The notes beneath the pieces are model-generated. The model made no database searches. It worked only from the letters and a program-made list of their open reading frames with translations, and was not told the DNA's origin. 29,611 bases of DNA from assembly GCA_002702745.1 (NCBI GenBank), contig PABM01000020.1, positions 1 through 29,611 of the forward strand, written 5' to 3'. This document shows, one piece after another, positions 1 through 8,349 of the stretch. The position numbers were made by a program, and so were the translations under genes. Position 1 is the stretch's first letter, and the number at the start of each line of letters is the position of its first letter. Source of the stretch: Flavobacteriaceae bacterium. GTDB lineage: Bacteria > Bacteroidota > Bacteroidia > Flavobacteriales > Flavobacteriaceae.

Positions 1-66
1 TAATCATCTAAAATTAAGTTGTTTTGTTAGAGGGTCTAAATTAACCATAAAATGTAATTATTTGAT

Positions 67-74
67 TAACTTTG
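67..74 (+). promoter_or_regulatory. Bacteroidetes-type -7 promoter element of purB
   Basis: TAACTTTG is an exact match to the Bacteroidetes housekeeping -7 consensus TAnnTTTG and lies 21 bases before the purB ATG. I see no convincing -33 TTG at the usual distance. The element overlaps a TTG codon at 72 that could otherwise extend the purB frame, which argues that translation starts at 96. Confidence 0.5.
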
Positions 75-95
75 CAAATCTTTAACATTTATTTT

Positions 96-1442
96 ATGAA
101 TGATTTTAATTTAAATGCTATTTCTCCGATTGACGGAAGATATGCTTCCAAAACATCTGAGCTAAACGATTATTTTTCTGAAAAAGCATTAATCAAATAC
201 AGACTGATTGTAGAAATAGAATACTTTATTAGTCTTTGTGAGTTTAATATAAATGAACTTAAGGATTTTGATTCTAATAAATTTGAATCCTTAAGAGAAA
301 TATATTTAAATTTTTCAAGTACTGATGCCGCTGAGATTAAAGAAATTGAAAAAACAACAAATCATGATGTTAAAGCAGTTGAATATTATTTAAAAAATAA
401 ATTCTTAGCCTTAAATTTAAGTGATTATTCTGAATTTATCCATTTTGGATTGACTTCACAAGATATTAACAATACTGCAATTCCACTTAGCTTTAAAGAA
501 ATGTTGAATCAAATTTATTATGACTCATTAAATGATTTAATTAATTCTATTGATAAAATTTCAAAAGAATGGAAGGATATTTCTATGCTAGCTAGGACTC
601 ATGGTCAACCTGCATCGCCTACCAAACTTGGAAAGGAAATTAATGTGTTTAAAACTAGAATTAATGAACAGCTTAATTTACTCAAAAAAATTCCAATTTC
701 TGCAAAATTTGGAGGAGCAACAGGGAATTTTAATGCACACTACGTTGCATATAGCAAACACAACTGGTTAAATTTTTCAAAAGGATTTGTTGAAGAAAAA
801 TTGGGTTTGAAACATTCATTTCCAACAACACAAATCGAGCATTATGATCATATTGCTGCCATTTTTGATAATCTGAAGAGAATAAATACAATTTTAATCG
901 ATTTTAATAGAGACATTTGGCATTATATATCCATGGATTACTTCAAACAAAAGATAAAAGAGGGAGAAATAGGAAGTTCAGCCATGCCTCATAAGGTTAA
1001 TCCAATTGATTTTGAAAATAGTGAAGGAAATTTAGGGTATGCTAACAGCATTTTTGAACATCTATCTCGTAAACTACCTATTTCAAGACTTCAAAGGGAT
1101 TTAACAGATAGTACAGTTTTAAGAAACATTGGTGTTCCTATTGCTCATACTTTAATTGGGTTTAAATCTACAATTAAAGGGATTGATAAACTAATTGTGA
1201 ACAAATCTAAAATAAAAGCTGATTTAGAAAATAATTGGGCCGTTATTGCTGAAGCAATTCAAACTATTCTTAGAAGAATAAACTATCCTAAACCCTATGA
1301 AGCTCTAAAAGATTTGACAAGAACAAATGAAAGAATTGACAAAAACCATATTCATAAATTCATTGATAATTTGAATGTGGATAATTCTACAAAAGAGGAA
1401 TTAAAAAATATTACTCCAGAAAATTTTACCGGAATTCATTAA
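96..1442 (+). CDS. purB: adenylosuccinate lyase
   Basis: PurB acts twice in purine synthesis, cleaving SAICAR to AICAR and adenylosuccinate to AMP, both with release of fumarate, in the cytoplasm. The 448-residue protein has the family's N-terminal start (an SPIDGRY stretch close to Met1), the ARTHGQPASPTKLGKE region in the middle, and the fumarase/aspartase superfamily signature GSSAMPHKVNP, whose mobile loop carries the catalytic serine. Length fits the PurB subfamily with N-terminal SPIDGRY, as in Escherichia coli. An in-frame TTG at 72 would add eight residues, but it overlaps a promoter -7 element and the family begins just before SPIDGRY, so I chose the ATG at 96. It heads a same-strand unit with the S41 peptidase, nine bases downstream. 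A second purine gene, purL, lies elsewhere in the window and is not linked to it. Confidence 0.96.
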   Translation: MNDFNLNAISPIDGRYASKTSELNDYFSEKALIKYRLIVEIEYFISLCEFNINELKDFDSNKFESLREIYLNFSSTDAAEIKEIEKTTNHDVKAVEYYLKNKFLALNLSDYSEFIHFGLTSQDINNTAIPLSFKEMLNQIYYDSLNDLINSIDKISKEWKDISMLARTHGQPASPTKLGKEINVFKTRINEQLNLLKKIPISAKFGGATGNFNAHYVAYSKHNWLNFSKGFVEEKLGLKHSFPTTQIEHYDHIAAIFDNLKRINTILIDFNRDIWHYISMDYFKQKIKEGEIGSSAMPHKVNPIDFENSEGNLGYANSIFEHLSRKLPISRLQRDLTDSTVLRNIGVPIAHTLIGFKSTIKGIDKLIVNKSKIKADLENNWAVIAEAIQTILRRINYPKPYEALKDLTRTNERIDKNHIHKFIDNLNVDNSTKEELKNITPENFTGIH

Positions 1443-1451
1443 TTTTATTAA

Positions 1452-2903
1452 ATGAGTTTAAGAAAGAAAATTTTACTTCTAATTACAATTTCTATACTAA
1501 GTTTTGGTTGTTTTGAAGATAACGATGATAACGGAGCATATGCAAGTGAAATAAATGACTTTGTTTGGAAAGGAATGAATGCAGCATATTTATACAAACA
1601 AGAAATATTTGACCTAAGTAATAACAGATTTGATAATTCTGATCAATATGCAAATTATCTAAATGAGTATGATTCTCCTGAATCAATATTTGAATCACTT
1701 ATACATGATAGGGATAATATAGATAAATTCAGTATAATAGTTAATGACTATGTTGAGCTTGAACAATATTTAAGTGGCAATATAATTTCTAATGGAATGG
1801 AGTTTGGTTTAAGCTTTGTTCCCAACTCCTCTTCTGAAATATTCGGATTTGTCAGATATGTTCACCCAAACTCTCAAGCTGACTTAAACAATATAAAAAG
1901 AGGAGATATATTTAATAGCATAAATGATACCCAACTAACTATTAATAACTATAGTAATCTTTTATCAGAAGAAACTTATCTAATAAATTTTGCTGATTAT
2001 AATGACAATGGAACTGAAGAAATTAATGATGATAGTATAAGTTCAAATAATCTAAATATTGAAATTCAAAAGTTACCATTAATTAAAAACCCTGTGTATC
2101 ATCATTCTATAATCAATTCTGAAAATGGAAAAATTGGCTATATAATGTATAATCAATTTGTGTCAAATTATGATGAATATTTAGAATCTATTTTCTCAGA
2201 ATTTAAATCAAATTCTATAGATGATGTAATCTTAGATCTTCGTTATAACCCAGGCGGCAGTATTAATTCTGCAATTTTATTATCTAGCTTAATTACTGGT
2301 CAATTTGAAAATGAAATTTTTAACACTGAACAATGGAATACTGAAATTCAAAACTATTGGATTGAAAATGATCCAGAATATTTAATCAACAGATTTATAT
2401 CAATTGAAAATAGTCTTAGCATGAACAGAGTTTTTGTTTTAACTACTAGATCTTCTGCATCTGCCAGTGAACTAATTATTAATTGTTTAAACCCTTATAT
2501 TAATGTAATTCAAATCGGAACAACAACTTACGGTAAATATCAGGCATCTGTTACACTTTATGATTCAGAAAATTTTTCAAAACAAAATATAAATCCTTCA
2601 CATAATTATGCTTTACAGCCATTGGTTTTAAAAACACTTAATGTTAACGGTGTAACAGATTATTTTCACGGAATTAATCCTGATTATGAATTTGAAGAAA
2701 GACCTAGCAATATGGGCGAAATAGGTGATTTAGACGAACCAATGCTTAATTTTACACTAGAATTAATTAATTCAAGAAATCATACCAAAAATAGTCCTGA
2801 GGCTATTGGATTAATTGGTGATAATTTCAATTTTGAGTATCTTGATAAAAGAATGCATATTAATAAAACCCCGTTAAAACTATCTCATGAAAATAAGCTT
2901 TGA
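1452..2903 (+). CDS. S41-family (C-terminal processing type) peptidase, lipoprotein
   Basis: This 483-residue protein has a lipoprotein signal peptide with lipobox LSFGC (Cys20 predicted to be lipidated), followed by an acidic stretch, as in some Bacteroidetes lipoproteins exported to the cell surface. A PDZ-like region lies around residues 110-165 (FVRYVHPNSQADLNNIKRGD). The S41 core follows, with LRYNPGG near residue 262, a serine in the SASASE motif (Ser339) and TYGK (Lys362). Ser339 and Lys362 match the Ser-Lys dyad of carboxy-terminal processing proteases. It is likely a periplasmic or surface-exposed endopeptidase that degrades or trims proteins; the substrate cannot be read from sequence. 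It follows purB by nine bases and overlaps the next gene by 17 bases, so the three are probably co-transcribed, without an obvious functional link. Confidence 0.88.
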   Translation: MSLRKKILLLITISILSFGCFEDNDDNGAYASEINDFVWKGMNAAYLYKQEIFDLSNNRFDNSDQYANYLNEYDSPESIFESLIHDRDNIDKFSIIVNDYVELEQYLSGNIISNGMEFGLSFVPNSSSEIFGFVRYVHPNSQADLNNIKRGDIFNSINDTQLTINNYSNLLSEETYLINFADYNDNGTEEINDDSISSNNLNIEIQKLPLIKNPVYHHSIINSENGKIGYIMYNQFVSNYDEYLESIFSEFKSNSIDDVILDLRYNPGGSINSAILLSSLITGQFENEIFNTEQWNTEIQNYWIENDPEYLINRFISIENSLSMNRVFVLTTRSSASASELIINCLNPYINVIQIGTTTYGKYQASVTLYDSENFSKQNINPSHNYALQPLVLKTLNVNGVTDYFHGINPDYEFEERPSNMGEIGDLDEPMLNFTLELINSRNHTKNSPEAIGLIGDNFNFEYLDKRMHINKTPLKLSHENKL

Positions 2904-3384
2904 TAATTCTCAAAAGTTGGTTTTAATTCTGATAATTTTTGGAGTATTAGCTAGAATTATCCCACATCCACCAAATTTTTCCCCTATTGCAGCAATCGCT
3001 TTATTTAGTGGGTTAAATTTTAGCAATAAAAGAATTGCATTTATCTTACCAATATGCATTTTAATTTTATCAGATGTGCTATTAGGTTTTTCACTAATCA
3101 ATTTGTTTGTGTATGCTAGTTTTCTAACAATAGTATTTATTGGAACAACCATTAAATCAATTAAATTTGGTAATATTATTTTAAGCAGCATAATCTTTTT
3201 TATAATTTCAAATTTCGGTGTATGGTTAATTGGTTATCCTAAGACTATTGATGGTCTTATAATATGCTATTCTATGGCAATTCCATTTTTTGGATATTCG
3301 TTAGTAGGAGATTTGTTTTTTGGCTATCTCTTTAAATTCTCTTTTCATAAAATTTCTTCAATTTTAGCTAAGACATCAAATTAA
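2887..3384 (+). CDS. DUF6580-family small membrane protein (putative transport protein)
   Basis: The 165-residue product is almost entirely hydrophobic, with about five to six predicted membrane segments. Near the N-terminus it carries the diagnostic ARIIPHPPNFSPIAAIALFSG stretch (residues about 22-42), which I recognise as typical of DUF6580. Members are annotated as putative transport proteins, and some resemble substrate-binding membrane components of ECF-type vitamin transporters, but no substrate is established. The gene starts inside the end of the S41 peptidase gene (17-base overlap, different frame), indicating translational coupling. Its TAA stop shares the palindrome TTAA with the TAA stop of rmuC on the opposite strand. 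The family assignment is from memory of the conserved motif; the function is unknown. Confidence 0.75.
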   Translation: MKISFDNSQKLVLILIIFGVLARIIPHPPNFSPIAAIALFSGLNFSNKRIAFILPICILILSDVLLGFSLINLFVYASFLTIVFIGTTIKSIKFGNIILSSIIFFIISNFGVWLIGYPKTIDGLIICYSMAIPFFGYSLVGDLFFGYLFKFSFHKISSILAKTSN

Positions 3385-4487
3385 TCATCTAATTGAGGCT
3401 TTTCGATTAACTCCGAATCAATATTAATTTTAGAAGTTCCTGAAATCTTGATTATATCCTTATCAATTTTTTTAAATTCTTTACTGCTCGTATTATAATG
3501 CCCAACAGTAATTCCAAGTTGATTCCCAAGCTTTTCATGATATACTTTGTATGCGTTTAAATGACTGGATAATTTTTCAACGTTTTTAACAACATTTTTT
3601 ATAGACTCTTCTATTTTATAATTTTGAATTTGTTTTACAACAACAGAAAGCATAGCAAATAATGTCACCGGTGAACAAATAATAACATTTTTTTTAAAAG
3701 CATACTGCATTAAATTTACATCATTAATATTGATTGTTCCTGTCCTACTTCTTAACATGTCTTGATACAAACCCTCAGCAGGAACGAACATATAGGCTAA
3801 ATCAATCGTTCCCTCTTTGGGTCTAACATATTTAGCTGTTTCATCAATTCTTTTCTTAACATCATTTTTAAACTTGTTAACGTATTCCGCTTCCTCTTCA
3901 GTATTTGATGATTCTAAAAGTCTATTATAATTTTCCATCGGAAATTTAGCATCGATTGGAATTATATATTCACCTGAATTGATGATAGCATCAACAGTAT
4001 CACCATTACTAAATGAATATTGCATTTCATAAGAACCTACTGGGGCATAATCAGATAAAATATTTTCAAGTTGAATTTCTCCAAAAGTTCCTCTCTGTTT
4101 AACATTAGAAAATGTTTTTTCAAGATTTTTTAATTGATTAGAAAAACCTAGAACCTGTTCATTTGTGTTTTTAATATCTTTCAGTTCAGATGTCACATCT
4201 TTAATAACCTTATTAGACTCTTTAAATTGTTCAGTTATTGATCTTGATGATGATTTGTGATAATCATTTATTTGTTGATTAATTTTATTCAGTTTTATTT
4301 CAACTTCATTTCTACTATCTCTTGAATTCTTATCAATTTCTTTCCTTATTTCTTGAATTTGAGAATTTAAAGAGTTAGAAAAACTCAATAAATCAATATT
4401 TGAATCTTTAGAAATTTTTGATTTTATAATCAAAAAAACTAATGAAATAAATACAAGTGTAAGTAAAACAATAATCACTATGTCCAT
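3381..4487 (-). CDS. rmuC: RmuC-family DNA recombination protein
   Basis: RmuC is a poorly understood protein that limits inversions at short inverted repeats in Escherichia coli, and it has a restriction-endonuclease-like fold. The 368-residue product has an N-terminal membrane anchor (residues about 3-22), a long coiled coil to about residue 130, and then the conserved RmuC domain with GTFGEIQLENIL and IPIDAKFPMENY. These carry the conserved acidic and lysine residues of a nuclease-like core. It is shorter than the E. coli protein, mainly in the coiled coil and the tail. It lies 46 bases downstream of carB on the same strand and has no promoter motif of its own that I can see, so it is probably expressed from carB. 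It ends convergently on the DUF6580 gene with a 4-base overlap. Confidence 0.9.
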   Translation of the reverse strand: MDIVIIVLLTLVFISLVFLIIKSKISKDSNIDLLSFSNSLNSQIQEIRKEIDKNSRDSRNEVEIKLNKINQQINDYHKSSSRSITEQFKESNKVIKDVTSELKDIKNTNEQVLGFSNQLKNLEKTFSNVKQRGTFGEIQLENILSDYAPVGSYEMQYSFSNGDTVDAIINSGEYIIPIDAKFPMENYNRLLESSNTEEEAEYVNKFKNDVKKRIDETAKYVRPKEGTIDLAYMFVPAEGLYQDMLRSRTGTININDVNLMQYAFKKNVIICSPVTLFAMLSVVVKQIQNYKIEESIKNVVKNVEKLSSHLNAYKVYHEKLGNQLGITVGHYNTSSKEFKKIDKDIIKISGTSKINIDSELIEKPQLDD

Positions 4488-4533
4488 AAAACAGAATTTA
4501 CTATTAAATTACTAAAAAAAAATACTAATAAAT

Positions 4534-7386
4534 CTATTTGCTTAAGTACATTTTACGTCTTGAGTATAATTCGTAAAATTTGTCATCTTGTAAGTTATCT
4601 ATAAATAAAATACTTTCTCCAGTACTTTTCATTTCAGGACCAAGTTTCTTATTAACATTAGGAAATTTGCTGAATGAAAATACTGGCTCTTTTATCGCAT
4701 ACCCTTCATAAGTTGGCTTAAAATTAAAATCTTTAATCTTGTTTTTACCAAGCATTACTTTGGTAGCGTAATTTACATATGGTTCTTTGTAAGCTTTAGA
4801 AATAAATGGAACTGTTCTTGAAGCACGCGGATTAGCCTCAATTATATAAACTTTATCATTAACAATTGCAAACTGAACATTAATTAGTCCAACAGTGTTT
4901 AGTGCCTTGGCAATTTTTTTGGTATGATCTTCAATTTGTTGTATCACTAAGTCTCCTAGATTAAAGGGAGGTAAACAAGCGTTGCTATCTCCAGAATGAA
5001 TACCACAAGGCTCAATATGCTCCATAATACCAATTATGTACACGTCTTCGCCATCACATATTGCATCAGCTTCAGCTTCAATAGCACCATCAAGATAGTG
5101 ATCTAATAAAAGTTTATTATCTGGAATCCTTCTCAAAAGATTTACGACATGCTCTTCAAGCTCCTCTTTATTGATTACAATTTTCATACCCTGACCTCCC
5201 AAAACATAAGAGGGTCTAACCAAAATTGGAAAATCTAACTTCTTTGCAACTTCAAGAGCCTCATCAGCAGTTGATGCAGTATCAAACATAGGATAAGGAA
5301 TATTGTTTTCTTTTAATAAAGTTGAAAAAGAACCTCTGTCCTCAGCTAAATCTAACGACTTAAAATTAGTACCTATGATTTTCACCCCATATCTTTCAAG
5401 TTTTTCAGCTAATTTAAGAGCAGTTTGTCCACCAAGTTGAACTATGACACCTTCTGGTTTTTCATGTCTAATTATATCATATATGTGTTCCCAAAATACT
5501 GGTTCAAAGTATAACTTATCAGCTATATCAAAATCAGTAGAAACTGTTTCCGGATTACAATTAATCATTATTGTTTCATATCCACATTCAGAACTTGCCA
5601 AAATCCCATGCACACAACAATAATCAAACTCAATTCCTTGACCTATTCTGTTAGGTCCAGAACCAAGAACAATTATTTTCTTTTTATCCGAAACTAAACT
5701 TTCATTTTCAGAATAAACAGAGCCATCTTTGGTTTCAATTTCGTTTTCAAAAGTTGAGTAATAATAAGGAGTAAAAGCTTTAAATTCTGCAGCACATGTA
5801 TCAACTAGCTTATAAACTCTATTAATGTTCATTTCCTCTCTTTTAGAGTAAACTTCACTCTCTAAACAATTTAGAATATGTGCTATTTGTCTGTCACCAT
5901 AACCTTTTTGTTTAGCTTCTAAAAGCAAATCTCTAGGAATGGAGTCTATTGAATAGTTAGAAATTTCATTTTTTAAAATATGTAATTCCTCGTATTGTTT
6001 TAAGAACCACATATCTATTTTGGTTAGTTCATAAATACGACTTAATGGGATACCCATTTGAATCGCATCATAAATAACAAATACTCTATCCCAAGAGGCA
6101 ATCGACAACTTAGATATTATGGTTTCATAATCTGATATTCCTTTTCCGTCTGCACCAAGTCCATTCCTCTTAATTTCTAATGATTGTGTTGCTTTATGAA
6201 GAGCTTCCTGAAAAGACCTTCCAATACCCATTACTTCGCCAACAGCCTTCATTTGAAGACCTAGTCTTCTATCACTACCCTCAAATTTATCAAAATTCCA
6301 TCTTGGTATTTTTACAATAACATAATCCAATGTTGGTTCGAAGAGGGCTGACGTTGATTTTGTAATTTGATTTTGTAATTCATCTAAATTATAACCAATT
6401 GCTAATTTTGCAGCAATTTTAGCAATTGGATAACCTGTTGCCTTACTAGCAAGTGCTGATGATCTTGAAACTCTGGGATTAATTTCAATTGCAATAATAT
6501 CTTCATTTTCATCTGGACTAACGGCAAATTGAACATTACAACCTCCTGCAAAATCGCCAATACTTCTCATCATCTTTATAGCCATATCTCTCATTTTTTG
6601 ATAGCATGTATCACTTAGAGTCATAGCCGGTGCAACAGTAATGGAATCACCTGTATGAATGCCCATAGGGTCCATATTTTCAATAGAACATATTATTACA
6701 ACATTATCATTTGCATCTCTTAAGAGTTCAAGTTCATATTCTTTCCATCCTATTAGAGCTTTATCAATCATAACTTCGTGAATTGGAGAAATTTCTAAAC
6801 CTCTTGTAAGAAGTTTATCAAAATCTTTTTCCTCGTAAACAAAAGATGCCCCAGTACCTCCAAGTGTAAATGAAGCTCTAATAACCAAAGGAAAACCAAA
6901 TTCTTGTGCAATTTCTTTACCCTTAAGGTAAGATGTAGCTGTAGCTTGTGGGGCCATAGGAATGCCGATATCAAGCATCAGATTTCTAAATTTCTCTCGG
7001 TCTTCAGTAATATTTATTGCATTTATATCAACTCCGATAATTTTTACGTTAAAATCTTCCCAAATTCCTTTATCATCTGCTTCAATACATAAATTTAATG
7101 CAGTTTGTCCTCCCATAGTTGGTAAAACTGCATCAATTTGAGGATGCTCCTTTAAAATTTGAATAATTGAAGCCGTATTTAAAGGCAATAAATAAACATG
7201 ATCTGCCATTACAGGATCTGTCATTATCGTTGCAGGATTCGAATTAATCAAAATAGTCTCAATTCCATCCTCACGTAATGATCGTAGTGCTTGAGAACCA
7301 GAATAATCAAATTCACATGCCTGTCCTATAACAATAGGACCTGAACCGATTATTAATATAGATTTGAGGTTAGCTTCTTTTGGCAT
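4534..7386 (-). CDS. carB: carbamoyl-phosphate synthase large subunit, lacking the C-terminal allosteric domain
   Basis: CarB makes carbamoyl phosphate from bicarbonate, two ATP and ammonia delivered by the CarA glutaminase, feeding pyrimidine and arginine synthesis. Both synthetase halves are present. The first runs from residue 1 (IIGSGPIVIGQACEFDYSG) through its ATP-grasp domain to about 400, followed by the oligomerisation region. The second begins at about residue 570 with the parallel GSGPNRIGQGIEFDYC motif and includes SYVLGGQGM and EANPRASRTVPF. The protein ends at residue 950, just after GPEMKSTGE, where the E. coli enzyme continues for about 120 residues into the MGS-like domain that binds UMP, IMP and ornithine. 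As far as I recall, this shorter form is normal in flavobacteria, so I read it as a lineage feature and not a truncation. carA is not in the window. The rpmH terminator sits just upstream. Confidence 0.96.
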   Translation of the reverse strand: MPKEANLKSILIIGSGPIVIGQACEFDYSGSQALRSLREDGIETILINSNPATIMTDPVMADHVYLLPLNTASIIQILKEHPQIDAVLPTMGGQTALNLCIEADDKGIWEDFNVKIIGVDINAINITEDREKFRNLMLDIGIPMAPQATATSYLKGKEIAQEFGFPLVIRASFTLGGTGASFVYEEKDFDKLLTRGLEISPIHEVMIDKALIGWKEYELELLRDANDNVVIICSIENMDPMGIHTGDSITVAPAMTLSDTCYQKMRDMAIKMMRSIGDFAGGCNVQFAVSPDENEDIIAIEINPRVSRSSALASKATGYPIAKIAAKLAIGYNLDELQNQITKSTSALFEPTLDYVIVKIPRWNFDKFEGSDRRLGLQMKAVGEVMGIGRSFQEALHKATQSLEIKRNGLGADGKGISDYETIISKLSIASWDRVFVIYDAIQMGIPLSRIYELTKIDMWFLKQYEELHILKNEISNYSIDSIPRDLLLEAKQKGYGDRQIAHILNCLESEVYSKREEMNINRVYKLVDTCAAEFKAFTPYYYSTFENEIETKDGSVYSENESLVSDKKKIIVLGSGPNRIGQGIEFDYCCVHGILASSECGYETIMINCNPETVSTDFDIADKLYFEPVFWEHIYDIIRHEKPEGVIVQLGGQTALKLAEKLERYGVKIIGTNFKSLDLAEDRGSFSTLLKENNIPYPMFDTASTADEALEVAKKLDFPILVRPSYVLGGQGMKIVINKEELEEHVVNLLRRIPDNKLLLDHYLDGAIEAEADAICDGEDVYIIGIMEHIEPCGIHSGDSNACLPPFNLGDLVIQQIEDHTKKIAKALNTVGLINVQFAIVNDKVYIIEANPRASRTVPFISKAYKEPYVNYATKVMLGKNKIKDFNFKPTYEGYAIKEPVFSFSKFPNVNKKLGPEMKSTGESILFIDNLQDDKFYELYSRRKMYLSK

Positions 7387-7414
7387 TGAATTAAAGTTTT
7401 TTAAATGTACTAAT

Positions 7415-7453
7415 CAAAAAAATAAAAAAAAAGGTGTTACTGTAAGTAACACC
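7415..7453 (-). terminator. intrinsic terminator of rpmH
   Basis: A perfect hairpin (stem arms 7433-7441 and 7445-7453, nine base pairs, three-base loop) is followed on the minus strand by nine consecutive T and a further T-rich tract. It begins 30 bases after the rpmH stop. It separates rpmH from carB, which lies downstream on the same strand, so carB depends on read-through or on a promoter I cannot identify. Confidence 0.85.
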
Positions 7454-7482
7454 ATATTATATATTAACAATTGTTAATCATT

Positions 7483-7641
7483 TTATTTCGGGCTATTTTC
7501 CGATGAAACTGAAAGTTTCTTTCTACCCTTAGCTCTCCTTCTGGAAAGCACCTTTTTTCCAGCAGCGGTAGACATTCTTTCTCTGAAACCGTGCTTATTT
7601 TTTCTTTTACGCTTTGAAGGCTGAAAAGTTCTTTTGCTCAT
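7483..7641 (-). CDS. rpmH: 50S ribosomal protein L34
   Basis: Translating the minus strand from the ATG at 7641 gives a 52-residue, very basic protein that starts [19 protein letters not shown] and continues [24 protein letters not shown], the hallmark L34 sequence. L34 is a small structural protein of the large ribosomal subunit. The gene has a well-matched promoter upstream and a strong terminator downstream, so it appears monocistronic. As in other Bacteroidetes it is not next to rnpA, yidC or dnaA. The C-terminal tail (VSSENSPK) is slightly longer than in E. coli L34 (46 residues), which is common in this phylum. Confidence 0.95.
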   Translation of the reverse strand: MSKRTFQPSKRKRKNKHGFRERMSTAAGKKVLSRRRAKGRKKLSVSSENSPK

Positions 7642-7678
7642 CTTTTAAATATTAACGTTTTAAAACTAAAACTGCGGG

Positions 7679-7709
7679 CAAATATACAAAGACTTTTTAG
7701 TTAAACAAA
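7679..7709 (-). promoter_or_regulatory. rpmH promoter, -33 and -7 elements
   Basis: On the minus strand, TTTG (7706-7709) is followed after 19 bases by TATATTTG (7679-7686). This is a full match to the Bacteroidetes -33 TTTG / -7 TAnnTTTG promoter with canonical spacing. The -7 element lies 37 bases before the rpmH ATG. It is the best promoter match in the window together with the rpmE2 promoter. Confidence 0.7.
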
Positions 7710-7777
7710 TCAATTTATTTAATAATTATCAAATTGTTTTTTATTAAATTTAGACGAATTTTTAATCCAAAATTAAA

Positions 7778-8347
7778 ATGTTTAACAAGTATATTAAAAT
7801 AGTATTGGCACTAATAGTTTTTGCTTTGTCAATTCAACAATTCGTTGATGGAGCTGTAGGATCAACAGGAAATGGAATAATGCTAATTTTACTGTCACTT
7901 TTATTCGTTCTTCTATATTTTAGGAATGGATTTTTAATACTAGCTTTTTTTCAGCTTAGAAAACAGAATTTAGTAGGTGCTGATAAGTGGTTAAATAGAA
8001 TTAAAAACCCTAAATCAGCTTTAACAACCAAGCAGCAAGGATATTATAATTATTTAAAAGGATTAATTATTTCACAAGAAAATATGAATCAAGCTGAGAA
8101 ATATTTTCGGACAGCAATAACATTGGGTTTAAATATGGACCATGATTTAGCAATGGCCAAATTAAATCTAGCAGGAATATTATTTTCGAAGAGAAGAAAA
8201 ATAGAAGCCCAAAAGCTACTTAAAGAAGCTCAAGATTTAGATAAAAATGGTATGATGAAAGATCAAATCAAAATGATGAAAAATCAAATGAAAAAAACAA
8301 ACATACCAAACCAACATTTTGGCAGAAATAATATGAGAAGAAGGTAG
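7778..8347 (+). CDS. membrane-anchored tetratricopeptide-repeat protein, function unknown
   Basis: The 189-residue protein starts with two hydrophobic segments (residues about 5-22 and 33-60, the latter including FLILAFFQLRK). A soluble part follows that resembles tetratricopeptide repeats: QQGYYNYLKGLIISQENMNQAEKYFRTAI and LAMAKLNLAGILFSKRRKIEAQKLLKEA. The tail is basic and Met/Lys-rich and contains a 21-base tandem duplication (8252-8293). TPR proteins usually mediate protein contacts; no partner is evident. I believe similar proteins are common and uncharacterised in flavobacteria. It lies divergent from rpmH with about 136 bases between them and converges on the hydrolase gene with only two bases separating the stops. 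Topology is inferred from hydrophobicity only. Confidence 0.75.
   Translation: MFNKYIKIVLALIVFALSIQQFVDGAVGSTGNGIMLILLSLLFVLLYFRNGFLILAFFQLRKQNLVGADKWLNRIKNPKSALTTKQQGYYNYLKGLIISQENMNQAEKYFRTAITLGLNMDHDLAMAKLNLAGILFSKRRKIEAQKLLKEAQDLDKNGMMKDQIKMMKNQMKKTNIPNQHFGRNNMRRR
8252..8293 (+). repeat. 21-base imperfect tandem duplication inside the TPR gene
   Basis: Two adjacent 21-base units (8252-8272 and 8273-8293) differ at two positions. They encode the seven-residue units MMKDQIK and MMKNQMK. The duplication is in frame and only lengthens the basic C-terminal tail. Confidence 0.8.
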
Positions 8348-8349
8348 CT

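Noticed and set aside
72..95. Upstream TTG start for purB
   Set aside because: It overlaps an exact -7 promoter element at 67-74 and adds eight residues not expected before SPIDGRY.
2910..3191. 93-codon open frame antisense to the DUF6580 gene
   Set aside because: It is a shadow of a recognised membrane protein and contains no motif or start context of its own.
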